Positions 1-9,182 are shown, counted from the first letter of the stretch. The stretch is DNA of 31,602 nucleotides from Firmicutes bacterium CAG:646 (GCA_000432335.1 HF995364.1:17494-49095), one strand, 5' to 3'. Made by a program: numbers and translations. Notes: a model not told the origin generated them from the letters alone.

Positions 1-2
1 TT

Positions 3-353
3 CGTCCGCCAGCAGCAGACCCTCGGCCTCGGCCAGATCCTGATATCCGCAACGTGCTGATGCAGCTGATCAACGGAACGTATTCTCATGGAGATTTCGA
101 TATGTTCCGGGAAATCTACGATTCTCTGCTGAACACCAACAGCAGCGATCGGGCAGATACCTACTTCATTCTGGCTGACTTCAAATCTTATGCAGAAGCT
201 CAGAAACGAGTAGAAGAAGCATACAAAGATACCGACAGATGGGCAAAAATGGCTCTTCTGAATACAGCATGCTGCGGTAAATTTACTTCTGACAGAACCA
301 TCCAGCAGTATGTGGATGAGATCTGGCATCTGGATAAAGTGACAATCAAATAA
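3..353 (+). CDS. glgP: Glycogen/maltodextrin phosphorylase, C-terminal fragment
   Basis: This is the last ~100 residues of an alpha-glucan phosphorylase, a cytoplasmic PLP enzyme that releases glucose-1-phosphate from glycogen or maltodextrin. The family's C-terminal signature is visible: a DTYFILADFKSYAEAQ stretch, then KMALLNTACCGKFTSDRTIQQY and the ending DEIWHL, which matches the closing region of E. coli MalP and bacterial GlgP. A GTG at 54 is only an internal codon; the gene enters from the left edge. Residues read from bases 3-38 (Pro/Arg/Ala-rich) do not resemble the family, whereas PDIRNVLMQLING from about base 39 does, so the extreme left edge may not be native. The gene ends in a strong terminator and is probably not cotranscribed with the transporter genes that follow. 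Confidence 0.88.
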   Translation, partial: RPPAADPRPRPDPDIRNVLMQLINGTYSHGDFDMFREIYDSLLNTNSSDRADTYFILADFKSYAEAQKRVEEAYKDTDRWAKMALLNTACCGKFTSDRTIQQYVDEIWHLDKVTIK

Positions 354-384
354 ATATCCATAAATGGACTTTTTGCTACAAAGT

Positions 385-434
385 ATGGAGAAAATGATTT
401 TTTTGCATGGAAAATCATTTTCTCCATTTTTTTT
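385..434 (+). terminator. Rho-independent terminator after the phosphorylase gene
   Basis: A perfect 17-bp stem (385-401 pairing with 411-427, beginning ATGGAGAAAATG) encloses a 9-base loop and is followed by eight T residues. It begins about 30 bases after the phosphorylase stop codon. Confidence 0.93.
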
Positions 435-513
435 GCGAAAACAGAAAGAATACTCCATGTAAGGAGGCAGATGGTTCATGGTAGGATAAACACAGAAAAG
501 AGAAGGGGGAAAG

Positions 514-1452
514 ATGCTTATGAAAAATCAGCCATCTGTCTGCAAAAACCGGGCGAAGAAAAAGAGCATATGGAAGAGCTGGCGTTTATATCTGATGTGT
601 CTGCCGGCAGTTATTTACTTTCTTGTATTTGCTTATAAGCCCATGTATGGAATCATTATTGCCTTCAAAGATTACAGTATGAGACTGGGGATTATGGGAA
701 GTCCCTGGATCGGTTTTGAGAACTTTGAACGGTTATTCAGTTCCTACTGGTTTCCAATCATTCTGAAAAATACTCTGACGTTGAGTATTCTCACTTTGAT
801 TCTGGGATTTCCTATTCCTATTATTCTGGCGTTAGTGCTGAATGAGGTGAAAAACAGTCGGCTGAGAAAAGGATTTCAGACGATTTCCTACGCGCCGCAC
901 TTTATTTCCACGGTAGTTTTATGCGGAATGCTGACGTTGTTTTTGAGTCCGTCTTCGGGAGTGATCAACAAGATCATCATCATGCTGGGAGGAGAGAGTA
1001 TCAATTTTCTGCAGGAACCGGAGATGTTCAAGTGGGTCTACGTACTCAGCGGTGTCTGGCAGGAGATGGGCTGGGGAAGTATCATCTATTTTGCTACCTT
1101 GTCGGGAGTGGACAGGGCGCTGTTGGAAGCGGCAGATATTGATGGAGCCACGAGGCTTCAGAAGATCTGGTATATCAATCTCCCGGTATTGGTTCCCACG
1201 ATTCTGATTTTACTGATTTTGAACTGCGGTTCCCTGCTCAGTGTGGGATATGAAAAGGTATTTTTGCTGCAGAATGCCACGAATTTAAGCGCTTCCGAGG
1301 TTATTTCCACCTTTGTCTATAAGTCGGGTCTGGAAAAAGCAGATTTCTCCTTCGGAGCGGCGGCCGATCTGTTTAACTCGGTGGTGAACACGATCGTCCT
1401 TTTGACGGCGAATATGATTTCCAAGCGAACAACGAAAACAAGTCTGTTTTAG
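514..1452 (+). CDS. Sugar ABC transporter permease, LplB family
   Basis: Inner-membrane subunit of a CUT1-type carbohydrate importer, 312 aa, the usual length. It has a basic N-terminus, six probable membrane helices (the first near residues 25-42), and the cytoplasmic EAA loop at about 205-224 (EAADIDGATRLQKIWYINLP) that contacts the ATPase. The FVFAYKPMYGIIIAFKDY opening is typical of LplB-type permeases of Firmicutes. The ATG at 514 is preceded by AAGGGGGAAAG; an ATG two codons later is also possible. The next permease follows after 18 bases, so the two are cotranscribed. No ATPase gene is nearby; such systems usually share an MsmX-type ATPase encoded elsewhere. Substrate cannot be read from sequence, though di- or oligosaccharides are usual. 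Confidence 0.93.
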   Translation: MLMKNQPSVCKNRAKKKSIWKSWRLYLMCLPAVIYFLVFAYKPMYGIIIAFKDYSMRLGIMGSPWIGFENFERLFSSYWFPIILKNTLTLSILTLILGFPIPIILALVLNEVKNSRLRKGFQTISYAPHFISTVVLCGMLTLFLSPSSGVINKIIIMLGGESINFLQEPEMFKWVYVLSGVWQEMGWGSIIYFATLSGVDRALLEAADIDGATRLQKIWYINLPVLVPTILILLILNCGSLLSVGYEKVFLLQNATNLSASEVISTFVYKSGLEKADFSFGAAADLFNSVVNTIVLLTANMISKRTTKTSLF

Positions 1453-1470
1453 GGAAGGAGGAAAATGAAG

Positions 1471-2385
1471 ATGAAATGGAGCAAAACCAAAGTAAACAAT
1501 CTGATCTTTGATATTGTGATTTATGCGTTTCTGTTTTTGCTGGGTGTTATCATGCTGTATCCGCTGCTTTTTGTAATCAGCGCCTCCTTCAGTGATCCTA
1601 AAGCAGTAGCAGGAGGAGAAATGCTCCTGCTTCCGGTAAAGCCTTCTCTGGAGGGTTATAAGTACCTGATGCAATATGAAGAAATATGGACAGGATATAT
1701 GAATACGATTTTTTATACGGTGGCAGGTACGGTATTGAATCTTTTAGCCACTTTGCCCTGCGCTTACGCTATGTCCAGAAGAGACCTGAAAGGCAGAAAG
1801 TATCTGATGATTTTCTTCATGATCACTATGTACTTTAGCGGAGGAATGATTCCGGGATATTTGAATATCCAAAGTCTCGGACTTTTGGATACCAGAAGCG
1901 TGATTTTGGTGAACGGGCTGGTATCGACCTTCAATCTGATCGTGGCAAGAACCTACTTTATGACGGCGATTCCCTGGGAGATTCAGGAGGCAGCCGTGAT
2001 TGACGGATGTAATGATTTTCAGGTGTTCGGGAGAATTGTTTTCCCTCTGTCCAAGGCAATTACCGTTGTAATGATCTTATATTACGGCATCGGACGGTGG
2101 AACTCTTATTTTACAGAAATGATTTATCTGAAGGACAGAGCAAAATATCCTCTTCAGTTATTCCTGCGGGAGATTTTGACAAAAAGTACCTTTGCAAAGA
2201 CAGCCATGGCGGATGGAGCCAGTTTTTCCGCGGAGGAAATGATGGCGCTGATCAAGCAGGCAGATACGGCTAATATGCTGAAATACGGTGTGATCGTGCT
2301 TTCCACCCTGCCCATGTTGATTATTTATCCGTTTTTGCAGAAATATTTTGAACAGGGCGTGATGATCGGCTCTGTAAAAGGTTAA
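1471..2385 (+). CDS. Carbohydrate ABC transporter permease, YtcP/AraQ family
   Basis: Second membrane subunit of the same importer, about 304 aa. It shows six predicted helices, starting near residues 13-38, and the EAA loop EAAVIDGCNDFQVFGRIVFP around residue 173. The family-typical MYFSGGMIPGYL and RWNSYFTEMIYL segments are present. GGAGG lies at 1457-1461: the ATG at 1465 is only 3 bases away, while the in-frame ATG at 1471 is 9 bases away, so 1471 is preferred (starting at 1465 adds Met-Lys). It forms the heterodimeric channel with the upstream LplB-like permease and is followed 45 bases later by the binding-protein gene with its own GGAGG. Confidence 0.92.
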   Translation: MKWSKTKVNNLIFDIVIYAFLFLLGVIMLYPLLFVISASFSDPKAVAGGEMLLLPVKPSLEGYKYLMQYEEIWTGYMNTIFYTVAGTVLNLLATLPCAYAMSRRDLKGRKYLMIFFMITMYFSGGMIPGYLNIQSLGLLDTRSVILVNGLVSTFNLIVARTYFMTAIPWEIQEAAVIDGCNDFQVFGRIVFPLSKAITVVMILYYGIGRWNSYFTEMIYLKDRAKYPLQLFLREILTKSTFAKTAMADGASFSAEEMMALIKQADTANMLKYGVIVLSTLPMLIIYPFLQKYFEQGVMIGSVKG

Positions 2386-2430
2386 TTGGGTCGTAGGACC
2401 AAAAAATAAAAATTAAGGAGGACAATTTCT

Positions 2431-4134
2431 ATGAGAAAGAAAATCCAGAAAGCAACTGCTGTCGCACTGGCAGCTACGATGACCGTTGGTCTCGCCGCAT
2501 GTGGAGGCGGTTCCGAGACAAAAGAAACAGGAAAGACCGAAAAAGAAGAAAAAAGTACAAGTACTGTGGAAGTGAATGGGACTGGTTATCCCATCACCAG
2601 TGAGGAGATTACCGTGACAGCCGCAGGTCCTATGCCTTCAGGATGTGAGGACTGGACCCAGTTGGCGGTTATTGAGGAATATGCAAAACGGCTGGGTATC
2701 CGTCTGGACTGTGAGCTTTTTCAGACAGATTGGGAGACACAGCTTACATTGAAAGTGGCAGGAGATGAACTTCCAGATCTTTTAATGGGCGCAGGAATGA
2801 ATGTGAGTGATGTAAATGAATGGGGAGGAGAAGGATATTTTCTGGATCTGAGCAAATATCTGGATCTTATGCCAAATCTTTCCGCTTATTTTGAGGAGTA
2901 CCCGGAAATGAAGGCATATTGTACAACATCTGAAGGAAATATTTATGGACTTCCCAGAATGAAAGTGGATATGACGGATCGGTTGACTAGAAGCTTCATC
3001 AATCGTCAGTGGTTGGAAAATCTGAACCTTGAGGTTCCTACTACCCTGGATGAGTATTATGATGTGCTGGTTGCTTTTAAAGAGCAGGATGCCAATGGAA
3101 ATGGAGATCCTAATGATGAAGTACCGCTGCTGTTCACTTCACCGACAGGCGGATATGATGCGATTGAGAAGACATTTTTGGATGCTTTTGGCATATTTAC
3201 CAGCGATCCGAAATATATATTACAGGCAGATGAAAATAATAAGGTGGAACTGGCGAATATCAGCGACACCTATAAGGAATATCTGAAATTCATGAATAAA
3301 TTGTATGAGGAAGGTCTGATGGAACAGGAAGCCTTCACCATCACCGGCGAGGAGATCACCACCAGACAGCAGGATGATATCTACGGTTCTATGGGCTGTG
3401 GTTCCGCTCCGTTTGTTATGGCAAATAAAGATATCAGTTATGATGCAAACTGGGTGGCATTATCCGGTCTGACTACAGACATTCATCCAGAGAGAGAAAC
3501 CAGCATCGCCAGCCCGGTACAGAATTCTATTCTTGTAGCTGTCAATGCAAATACGCAGTATCCTGAGGCCATGGCTCGTTTCCTGGATTACTTCTATACG
3601 GATGAAGGCATCGTTTCTGCTGTAAGAGGATATGAAGGCGTTACTTTTGATTGGGTAGAGGATGAAATGCTGGGAGTTAAGGTTCCTGAAATGAAGGTTC
3701 CAGACGGATATTCTTCAGGAGAAGAATTCCGTTATAAAGGAGCTGTTTTGAATGAATCTTTGAATCTGGTAGAAAAGAATGCGGATCGTCAGGCAATGTT
3801 TGACGCTACGAAAGAAGTTCTGGATGATCCGGCATTTGTAGAGAAATATGGCTGGGCGTCTCTGGTAATCAGCGCCTTCAAAACAGAGGGCATTACAGGC
3901 GTAGACGCATATCCGGTTGTATCTTATACCTCGGAAGAGATTGAACAGAGAAATGCAGTGCATAAAGACATCACCACATATCTGGAGCAGGCGAAAGCGC
4001 AGTTTATTACCGGCGAACTGGATGTGGAAAAAGACTGGGATACGTATGTGAGCACTGTAGAACAGATGAATCTGGAACGGCTGATGGAAATTGAACAGGC
4101 GGCATACGACCGTTATATCAGCACAAAAGCATAA
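2431..4134 (+). CDS. Extracellular solute-binding lipoprotein, LplA-like
   Basis: Sugar-capture protein of the importer, 567 aa. A type II signal peptide is clear: RKK, a hydrophobic stretch, then lipobox LAAC with the lipidated Cys at residue 24, followed by a flexible Gly/Ser/Glu/Lys-rich linker. The length and sequence (LKVAGDELPDLLMG, YGLPRMK) fit the long LplA-type binding proteins that travel with LplB/YtcP permeases rather than the ~420-aa MalE type. It follows the permeases with an AAGGAGG ribosome site at 2415-2421. It is probably the most abundant product of the operon, and an imperfect terminator-like hairpin follows it at 4153. It sits outside the membrane and delivers an unidentified carbohydrate. 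Confidence 0.93.
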   Translation: MRKKIQKATAVALAATMTVGLAACGGGSETKETGKTEKEEKSTSTVEVNGTGYPITSEEITVTAAGPMPSGCEDWTQLAVIEEYAKRLGIRLDCELFQTDWETQLTLKVAGDELPDLLMGAGMNVSDVNEWGGEGYFLDLSKYLDLMPNLSAYFEEYPEMKAYCTTSEGNIYGLPRMKVDMTDRLTRSFINRQWLENLNLEVPTTLDEYYDVLVAFKEQDANGNGDPNDEVPLLFTSPTGGYDAIEKTFLDAFGIFTSDPKYILQADENNKVELANISDTYKEYLKFMNKLYEEGLMEQEAFTITGEEITTRQQDDIYGSMGCGSAPFVMANKDISYDANWVALSGLTTDIHPERETSIASPVQNSILVAVNANTQYPEAMARFLDYFYTDEGIVSAVRGYEGVTFDWVEDEMLGVKVPEMKVPDGYSSGEEFRYKGAVLNESLNLVEKNADRQAMFDATKEVLDDPAFVEKYGWASLVISAFKTEGITGVDAYPVVSYTSEEIEQRNAVHKDITTYLEQAKAQFITGELDVEKDWDTYVSTVEQMNLERLMEIEQAAYDRYISTKA

Positions 4135-4152
4135 GGAAATTAGAAAAATAGC

Positions 4153-4215
4153 AGGGACTGCCGCAGTAAGTATTTTTTTGATGCTTACTGCGATAGTCCC
4201 TTTGGCGCGTTTTTC
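4153..4215 (+). terminator. Hairpin after the binding-protein gene, possible terminator
   Basis: AGGGACT and GCAGTAAG pair with CTTACTGC and AGTCCCT around a 3-by-3 internal loop; the outer arm ends at 4201. The T-run that follows (about 4210-4214) is offset by a GGCGCG stretch, so termination may be partial. It would separate high expression of the transport genes from the sensor genes downstream. Confidence 0.5.
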
Positions 4216-4273
4216 TGTTAGAGAAAAGCAATGGTTGAAGTTGCAAATAAGGTGCAAAAAAGTGAGACGAATA

Positions 4274-4282
4274 TGTTACAAT
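4274..4282 (+). promoter_or_regulatory. Extended -10 promoter before the second binding protein
   Basis: TGTTACAAT at 4274-4282 fits the TGnTATAAT extended -10 form; the -35 region is weak (TGCAAA at 4253-4258, 18-bp spacing). It lies 45 bases before the start codon at 4327, so the sensor genes may have their own promoter. Confidence 0.45.
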
Positions 4283-4326
4283 CGTAGTACGCAGCAGGAA
4301 TCAGAAGCCGGGAGAGGGAGAATGGG

Positions 4327-5652
4327 ATGAGAAAGAAAAGGGTATGGACAGGAATTATGGGGATTGTTTTGATACTGGCAGTTTTTTTTGGATATCTGAG
4401 CTGGAGAGGTGAGAAAGATACTCCGGCGGCTTCGGTGGAAGAAAAGGAAGCAGAAGGAGAGAAAAAACCGTTTGAGGGAATTACTCTGACGATTTTAAAT
4501 CATTCCTCCGCCACGCCGGACGGAGTGTTTGATAAAACCTGCGAGGCGGCGGAGGAGAAGTTTGGTTTTAATATCGAGATAGAATCCTGCAGTGAGGATA
4601 CCATCGTCAAGACCCGTCTGGCTACGGGACAGTGCCCGGATCTGTTGGTATATAATACGGGAAGTCTTTTATATTCCCTTCATCCCGAAGAATTTTTTAT
4701 GGATCTTACAGATGCGCCGTTTGTAAAGAATCTGGATGAGGATTTTATTCAGGCTGCCAGTGTGGACGGGGTGTTGTACGGAATTCCTCAAAGCGACAAT
4801 ATGGGATGCGGGGTATATTATAATAAAGAGCTGTATGAAAAATATGATTTGCAGGCGCCGGAAACCTGGGAAGAATTTAAGAAAAATATGGATGTTTTGC
4901 AGAAGGCAGGAATAGCCGGTATGGGGATTGCTCTGAGAGACCTGGTTTCTGTTCAGCTGCCATTTCTGGCAGATAATTATCAGTTGATGAAAGAAAATCC
5001 GGATTTTGCCGAAGACTTTCAGAATGGGACAAGCACATTTGCCGGAACGGAGGAAGGGCTTAGAAGTTGGGAGCGTTATGAAGAGCTGATTCCGTATTTT
5101 AATGAAGACGCTATATCCTGTTCGCTGAAAGAATTGCAAGAAAAATTGTTTGAGGATCAGGTCGGACACATGATTTATTTTACCAATCTGATACCGGAGT
5201 GGGAGGAAAAATATGGTGAGGAATGTGAGAAAATCGGATTTTTTGCTCTCCCGGGAGACGATAAGGACTCTACCGGTATGACTGTCTGGCCTGCCAATGG
5301 AATTTATGGAAATAAAAAGAGTAAAAATAAAGAGGCGATCGAGGCATTTATGGCATGGTATATTTCTGATGAGGGAATGGATGTGCTGATTTCCTTTTAT
5401 CAGCCGGCGGGGATTTTTCATACGGGATATCAGCCCAGAGAGGAACAGTCGCAGTTGGTAACAGAAACGAGGAAATATTATCAGGAGGGAAATGTGGTAT
5501 CGGCGTTGGAATATCTGATTCCCATGAAGGGGATTAATTGTCAGGAGATCTGTAATAAGCTGGGAAGCGGGCAGATAACGGCAAAAGAAGCGGCGGAGGC
5601 TTACGATGAGGACTGTAAAAAAGCAGCGCTGCAGTGTGGGCTCTGGTCTTAG
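4327..5652 (+). CDS. Membrane-anchored extracellular solute-binding protein, family 1
   Basis: A 441-aa periplasmic-binding-type protein. Residues 8-25 form one hydrophobic segment after RKKR, with no lipobox Cys, so it is probably tethered by an uncleaved membrane helix rather than by lipid. A charged linker (residues 28-50) precedes the fold. MalE/UgpB-type features follow: LTILNHSS, GQCPDLLVYNTGSLL, DGVLYGIPQSDNMGCGVYYNKELYEKYDL (an open/close-fold landmark) and TWPAN-like WPANGIYGNKKSKNKEA near the end. It is the second binding protein of the locus, lies outside the permease block, and stops 29 bases before a YesM-type kinase. Inference: it presents sugar to the kinase (three-component sensing), though it could simply be a second capture protein for the same transporter. 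Confidence 0.85.
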   Translation: MRKKRVWTGIMGIVLILAVFFGYLSWRGEKDTPAASVEEKEAEGEKKPFEGITLTILNHSSATPDGVFDKTCEAAEEKFGFNIEIESCSEDTIVKTRLATGQCPDLLVYNTGSLLYSLHPEEFFMDLTDAPFVKNLDEDFIQAASVDGVLYGIPQSDNMGCGVYYNKELYEKYDLQAPETWEEFKKNMDVLQKAGIAGMGIALRDLVSVQLPFLADNYQLMKENPDFAEDFQNGTSTFAGTEEGLRSWERYEELIPYFNEDAISCSLKELQEKLFEDQVGHMIYFTNLIPEWEEKYGEECEKIGFFALPGDDKDSTGMTVWPANGIYGNKKSKNKEAIEAFMAWYISDEGMDVLISFYQPAGIFHTGYQPREEQSQLVTETRKYYQEGNVVSALEYLIPMKGINCQEICNKLGSGQITAKEAAEAYDEDCKKAALQCGLWS

Positions 5653-5681
5653 AATAACGAATACAGCATGGGGAGAAAAGT

Positions 5682-7439
5682 ATGAAGTTCCAGATAAAGA
5701 TGGTCATGGTTTACGCCCTTTTGGGAGTGGCAGCGGCGCTTGCGGCAGGAAGTATTTATTATTTTGCCAGTGTGAAAAAAATTAACGAGAGAGAACTGGA
5801 TAGTATCGGGATGAGCGCCCGGCAGATAGAACAGCAGTATGACGAGATGATCGTATCGATGAAAGAACCCAGCTATTATCTGCTCAGTGATAAGGATACG
5901 CTGGCGGCAATCACCTCCATAGCCAATATGGTACGCTCGGAGAACACAAAAAATTATTTTCTGGAGGCGGAAAAAACTATTTTTTCTCAGGAAAATAACG
6001 ATTATATCAGGAAACGATTTTATAGGGTCATTTTCTGCAATGATAATTGTGAGCCGATCTCCAATGATACGGAAATACGCTCTGGGCTGGATTATCGAAA
6101 GATGCCGTGGTATGAAAAGGCAGAAAAGAGCGAAGCTCCGTTTACAATTCTGGGAATCCATCCGGATCGCTGGGGAGACGAGGAAAAGCCGGTCTTTTCG
6201 GTGGTGATGAAGATTCAGGGAAAGGATATGGGGTACATAGAGGTGCAGCAGAGTCTGGAAGAGGTGCAGAAAAAGCTGCGTACGGCAGATACAGAGCTGC
6301 ATGTGTGCGTGATGGATGAGCGGGGAGACATTTTATATGGAAATAAAGAACTCGACGTGGCATTTTGTAAGAAGATGATGCAAAAGAAGGATATTCCGGC
6401 GCAGAAAGCAGAAGCTGGAGGGGGAATCCAGTATTTGACGGCAGGTGTGTACAATGAGGAATCCGGTTCAACGATTCTGGTATATAAAGACAGCGCGCTG
6501 ATAAAGAGTGACGTGCTGTATGTACTTTATATGAGTGTTTTTCTGGTGGGGGTTATGCTTTTAGTATCCCTCATCTATGTAATGGTATCCACCCAAAGGC
6601 TGACCCGTCCGCTGCGGAAGCTAGAAGAGGTTATGGATACGGCAAGTCTGGAAAATCTGACGCAGACGATCGCTCCTGATTTTCGCAGCAGCAACAATGA
6701 ATTTCAGCGGATGGCGCAAGCCTATGACGGGATGAGGGAACGATTGTACAAGGCGATACGCCGGGAAAAGCAGTTGTCTGATCTGCAGATGCAGACCCGG
6801 TTCGATATGCTGCAGGCCCAGGTGAATCCGCACTTTATCTATAATGTGCTGAATGTTATTTCCAGCCGGGGGAGTATGAATGACGATGAGGTGATCTGTG
6901 ACATCTGTGACGATCTGGCGGGGATGCTGCGATATTCGACAGATACAAGACAAAACGACGCTACCCTGCGCCAGGAAATCACATATCTGGAGCTTTATTT
7001 TTCGCTGCTCAAGTATCGGTATCGCCATAAGCTGGAATATGAGATAGAACTGGAACCGGAAATCGAAGGGCAGAAGCTCCCCAAACTGGTGATTCAGCAG
7101 TTGGTGGAAAACAGTATCAGTCATGGATTCAGAAACAGCAGCAAAATTATGAATATTTCAGTCAGAGGGTATCAGGAAAATGGGTACTGGTATATCTGCG
7201 TACAGGATAATGGAGAAGGATTTTCTGAAAAGGTGCTGGAAGATCTGGAGAAAAAATTCAGGCAGCTGCGGATGGATCTGTCAGACAATGAAAAATCGGT
7301 GAAAATGCAGATTGGAGGCATGGGGCTTTTAAATACGTATGCCCGTCTGTATCTGCTGAACGGTGAAAATATGGAGTTTCATATCTGCAATCGAAAAGAA
7401 GGCGGCGCAGAGACAATAATCGGAGTAAAGATGCAGTGA
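5682..7439 (+). CDS. Sensor histidine kinase, YesM/LytS-like type (HisKA_5)
   Basis: Membrane sensor of a two-component pair, 585 aa. One membrane helix (residues 7-29), an extracellular sensory region (about 30-280, probably a double-Cache fold), a second helix (about 281-303) and a HAMP linker come first. The catalytic part has QAQVNPHFIYNVLN with phospho-accepting His384, then the ATP-binding N-box QLVENSISHG (Asn477), QDNGEGF (G1, 508-514) and GGMGLLN (G2, 545-551). It starts after GGGGAGAAAAG. The stop codon region overlaps the regulator's ribosome site, so the two are translated together. It is expected to control the adjacent sugar transporter on sensing sugar outside the cell. Confidence 0.93.
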   Translation: MKFQIKMVMVYALLGVAAALAAGSIYYFASVKKINERELDSIGMSARQIEQQYDEMIVSMKEPSYYLLSDKDTLAAITSIANMVRSENTKNYFLEAEKTIFSQENNDYIRKRFYRVIFCNDNCEPISNDTEIRSGLDYRKMPWYEKAEKSEAPFTILGIHPDRWGDEEKPVFSVVMKIQGKDMGYIEVQQSLEEVQKKLRTADTELHVCVMDERGDILYGNKELDVAFCKKMMQKKDIPAQKAEAGGGIQYLTAGVYNEESGSTILVYKDSALIKSDVLYVLYMSVFLVGVMLLVSLIYVMVSTQRLTRPLRKLEEVMDTASLENLTQTIAPDFRSSNNEFQRMAQAYDGMRERLYKAIRREKQLSDLQMQTRFDMLQAQVNPHFIYNVLNVISSRGSMNDDEVICDICDDLAGMLRYSTDTRQNDATLRQEITYLELYFSLLKYRYRHKLEYEIELEPEIEGQKLPKLVIQQLVENSISHGFRNSSKIMNISVRGYQENGYWYICVQDNGEGFSEKVLEDLEKKFRQLRMDLSDNEKSVKMQIGGMGLLNTYARLYLLNGENMEFHICNRKEGGAETIIGVKMQ

Positions 7440-7450
7440 GGAGGGAACAT

Positions 7451-8926
7451 ATGTATCAGGTGCTTGTTGTAGAAGATGAACCGGCGTCCATGGAGCATAT
7501 CTGTACAATCATACAGAATAAATGTCCGGGATTTTCAGTGATCGGTACGGCGGAAGATGGAAAAAGCGCATTGGAGCAGTTGGAATATCTCTGCCCGGAT
7601 GTGCTGATCACGGATGTGCGTATGCCGGTGATGGATGGAATATTTTTGATCAAAAGAGTGAAAGAAAGGTTTCCGGAAATTCTTTCGGTGATCGTCAGTG
7701 GCTATCAGGAATTTGAATATGCCCAGACCGCGCTGCGGTACGGAGTGTGCGATTATATCTTAAAGCCCATCAAACCTTCGGTACTTCAGGAATGTATGTA
7801 TCGGATGCAGGAGCGGCTGGATGAATTTTACTATAGGCTCAGAAACCGGATGATCCGGGAAATGTATCGGGGAAATATTTCCGACAGCAAGAGGTTTCGC
7901 CGCATATTTTCCCAAGAGGAATATTATATTGCGCTGCTGCGCAGAAACAGCCTGCCAAGACGATTTTCGGAATTTCGTGGTGTGGAGGTGTTTTCGGGAA
8001 GAGAAGAACAACTGATGGTCTATGGAAGAGACGAGATGGAAGAGCTTTATATTTGTCCCAGAGAGCTGTTATTTCAGAGAAGCTTTTACCAGATGCTTCA
8101 GCATATTCTGGAAAAGAAGAAAAAAGGAACCTCATTTTATACGCTGGTATGGCAGGCAAAGCCTATATCCGTAAAACAGCTTCCCCAGAAGATTCAGGAA
8201 TTATACCAGACGATGGATCATCGCCTGATCATTGGAAAAGATCGGATTATCCGCATAGAGGAGCGGATGGAAAAGAGGCGAAGAACCGAGGATGACAAAG
8301 AAAATCTGAACCGGCTGGAATATCTGATCCGGGAGAAAAAATATGGAGAAATACCAGAGGAAATAGGCGCCTGTTTTGAAAAATGGGAGAAGGCGGAGTA
8401 TACCCAGCTTTGGACGGAGGAACGGGTGAGAGAAATATTTCATATCTTCCGAAAGGCAAACTTGTTGGATGATCCGGTGGAAATGTGCGAATACTTTCTG
8501 GACGAGGCCTTTTACTATGGAGAGAATATGCAGAAATTGGGAGAACATATTCAGCAGATTCTCTGTAAAAAAGTAGAGAAAGATTCTCCCCGGACAAAAT
8601 TGGATACGCCGGAATTCTTTGAAAAGATAGAACAGTACATGAGAGAACATCTGTCAGAGCAGATATCTCCGAAACAGGTTTGCAGCGTTTTTGGAATCTC
8701 GCAAGCCTATCTGAGCCGACTATTCCGAAAATATGACACCATGAGCTTCAGCCAGAGAATGACTGTATTTCGAATGGAAAAGGCACAGGAACTTATGAAA
8801 ACCAAAAAAGAACTTTTCATCAAAGATGTGGCCGCTATGGTGGGATACGAAGACCAATTTTACTTCAGCAGAATCTTCCGGTCGGTGATCGGGGTGAGCC
8901 CTACGGAATATTTGAAGGGGAATTGA
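7451..8926 (+). CDS. Response regulator, YesN type, AraC output domain
   Basis: Cytoplasmic partner of the kinase, 491 aa. The receiver domain (about 1-120) has Glu8-Asp9, phospho-acceptor Asp55 in VLITDVRMPVMDG, Ser83 and Lys105 in DYILKPIKPS. A long central region (about 130-380) of unknown fold follows, as is usual in YesN-like proteins, and the last 100 residues are an AraC-type double helix-turn-helix (ISPKQVCSVFGISQAYLSRLF; then DVAAMVGYEDQFYFSRIF). AGGAGGG at 7439-7445 places the start at the ATG at 7451 rather than the in-frame GTG at 7436. It probably activates the transporter operon. The gene-free region just downstream holds several candidate protein-binding motifs. Confidence 0.93.
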   Translation: MYQVLVVEDEPASMEHICTIIQNKCPGFSVIGTAEDGKSALEQLEYLCPDVLITDVRMPVMDGIFLIKRVKERFPEILSVIVSGYQEFEYAQTALRYGVCDYILKPIKPSVLQECMYRMQERLDEFYYRLRNRMIREMYRGNISDSKRFRRIFSQEEYYIALLRRNSLPRRFSEFRGVEVFSGREEQLMVYGRDEMEELYICPRELLFQRSFYQMLQHILEKKKKGTSFYTLVWQAKPISVKQLPQKIQELYQTMDHRLIIGKDRIIRIEERMEKRRRTEDDKENLNRLEYLIREKKYGEIPEEIGACFEKWEKAEYTQLWTEERVREIFHIFRKANLLDDPVEMCEYFLDEAFYYGENMQKLGEHIQQILCKKVEKDSPRTKLDTPEFFEKIEQYMREHLSEQISPKQVCSVFGISQAYLSRLFRKYDTMSFSQRMTVFRMEKAQELMKTKKELFIKDVAAMVGYEDQFYFSRIFRSVIGVSPTEYLKGN

Positions 8927-8929
8927 AGG

Positions 8930-9130
8930 GGCATTTCAATAGGAATGGACATAAGCTTTGGGTGTATACAGAGGGGATATCCTTAAATACCCAAATCTAT
9001 TGGAAAAACCGGTTGAAAATTTAATTTTTTAACCGGTTTTGGGTATCATATTGTAAGAAAATTTTGAAAACCCAAAATTTTACGATTTTATGGGATGGCG
9101 AGAGAAAAATACGCTTGAAATACCCAATTC
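8930..9130. repeat. Dispersed intergenic repeat, copy 1
   Basis: This stretch aligns with 18862-19066. Shared blocks in the same order are GGCAT, TTGGGT followed by ATA (8958), ACCCAAATCTAT (8989), AAAACCCA (9067) and ATACCCAA (9120). The spacing of the TTGGGT/ACCCAA boxes is 31, 81 and 52 bases here and 32, 81 and 52 in the other copy, which supports true homology. This copy also has a perfect 10-bp inverted repeat (AAAACCGGTT with AACCGGTTTT, about 9005-9040) that is not conserved in copy 2. Confidence 0.7.
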
Positions 9131-9182
9131 TTGTGTTGAAATACAGTTATAGGTTATATTTTAAATATTTGAGTACAGGTGA

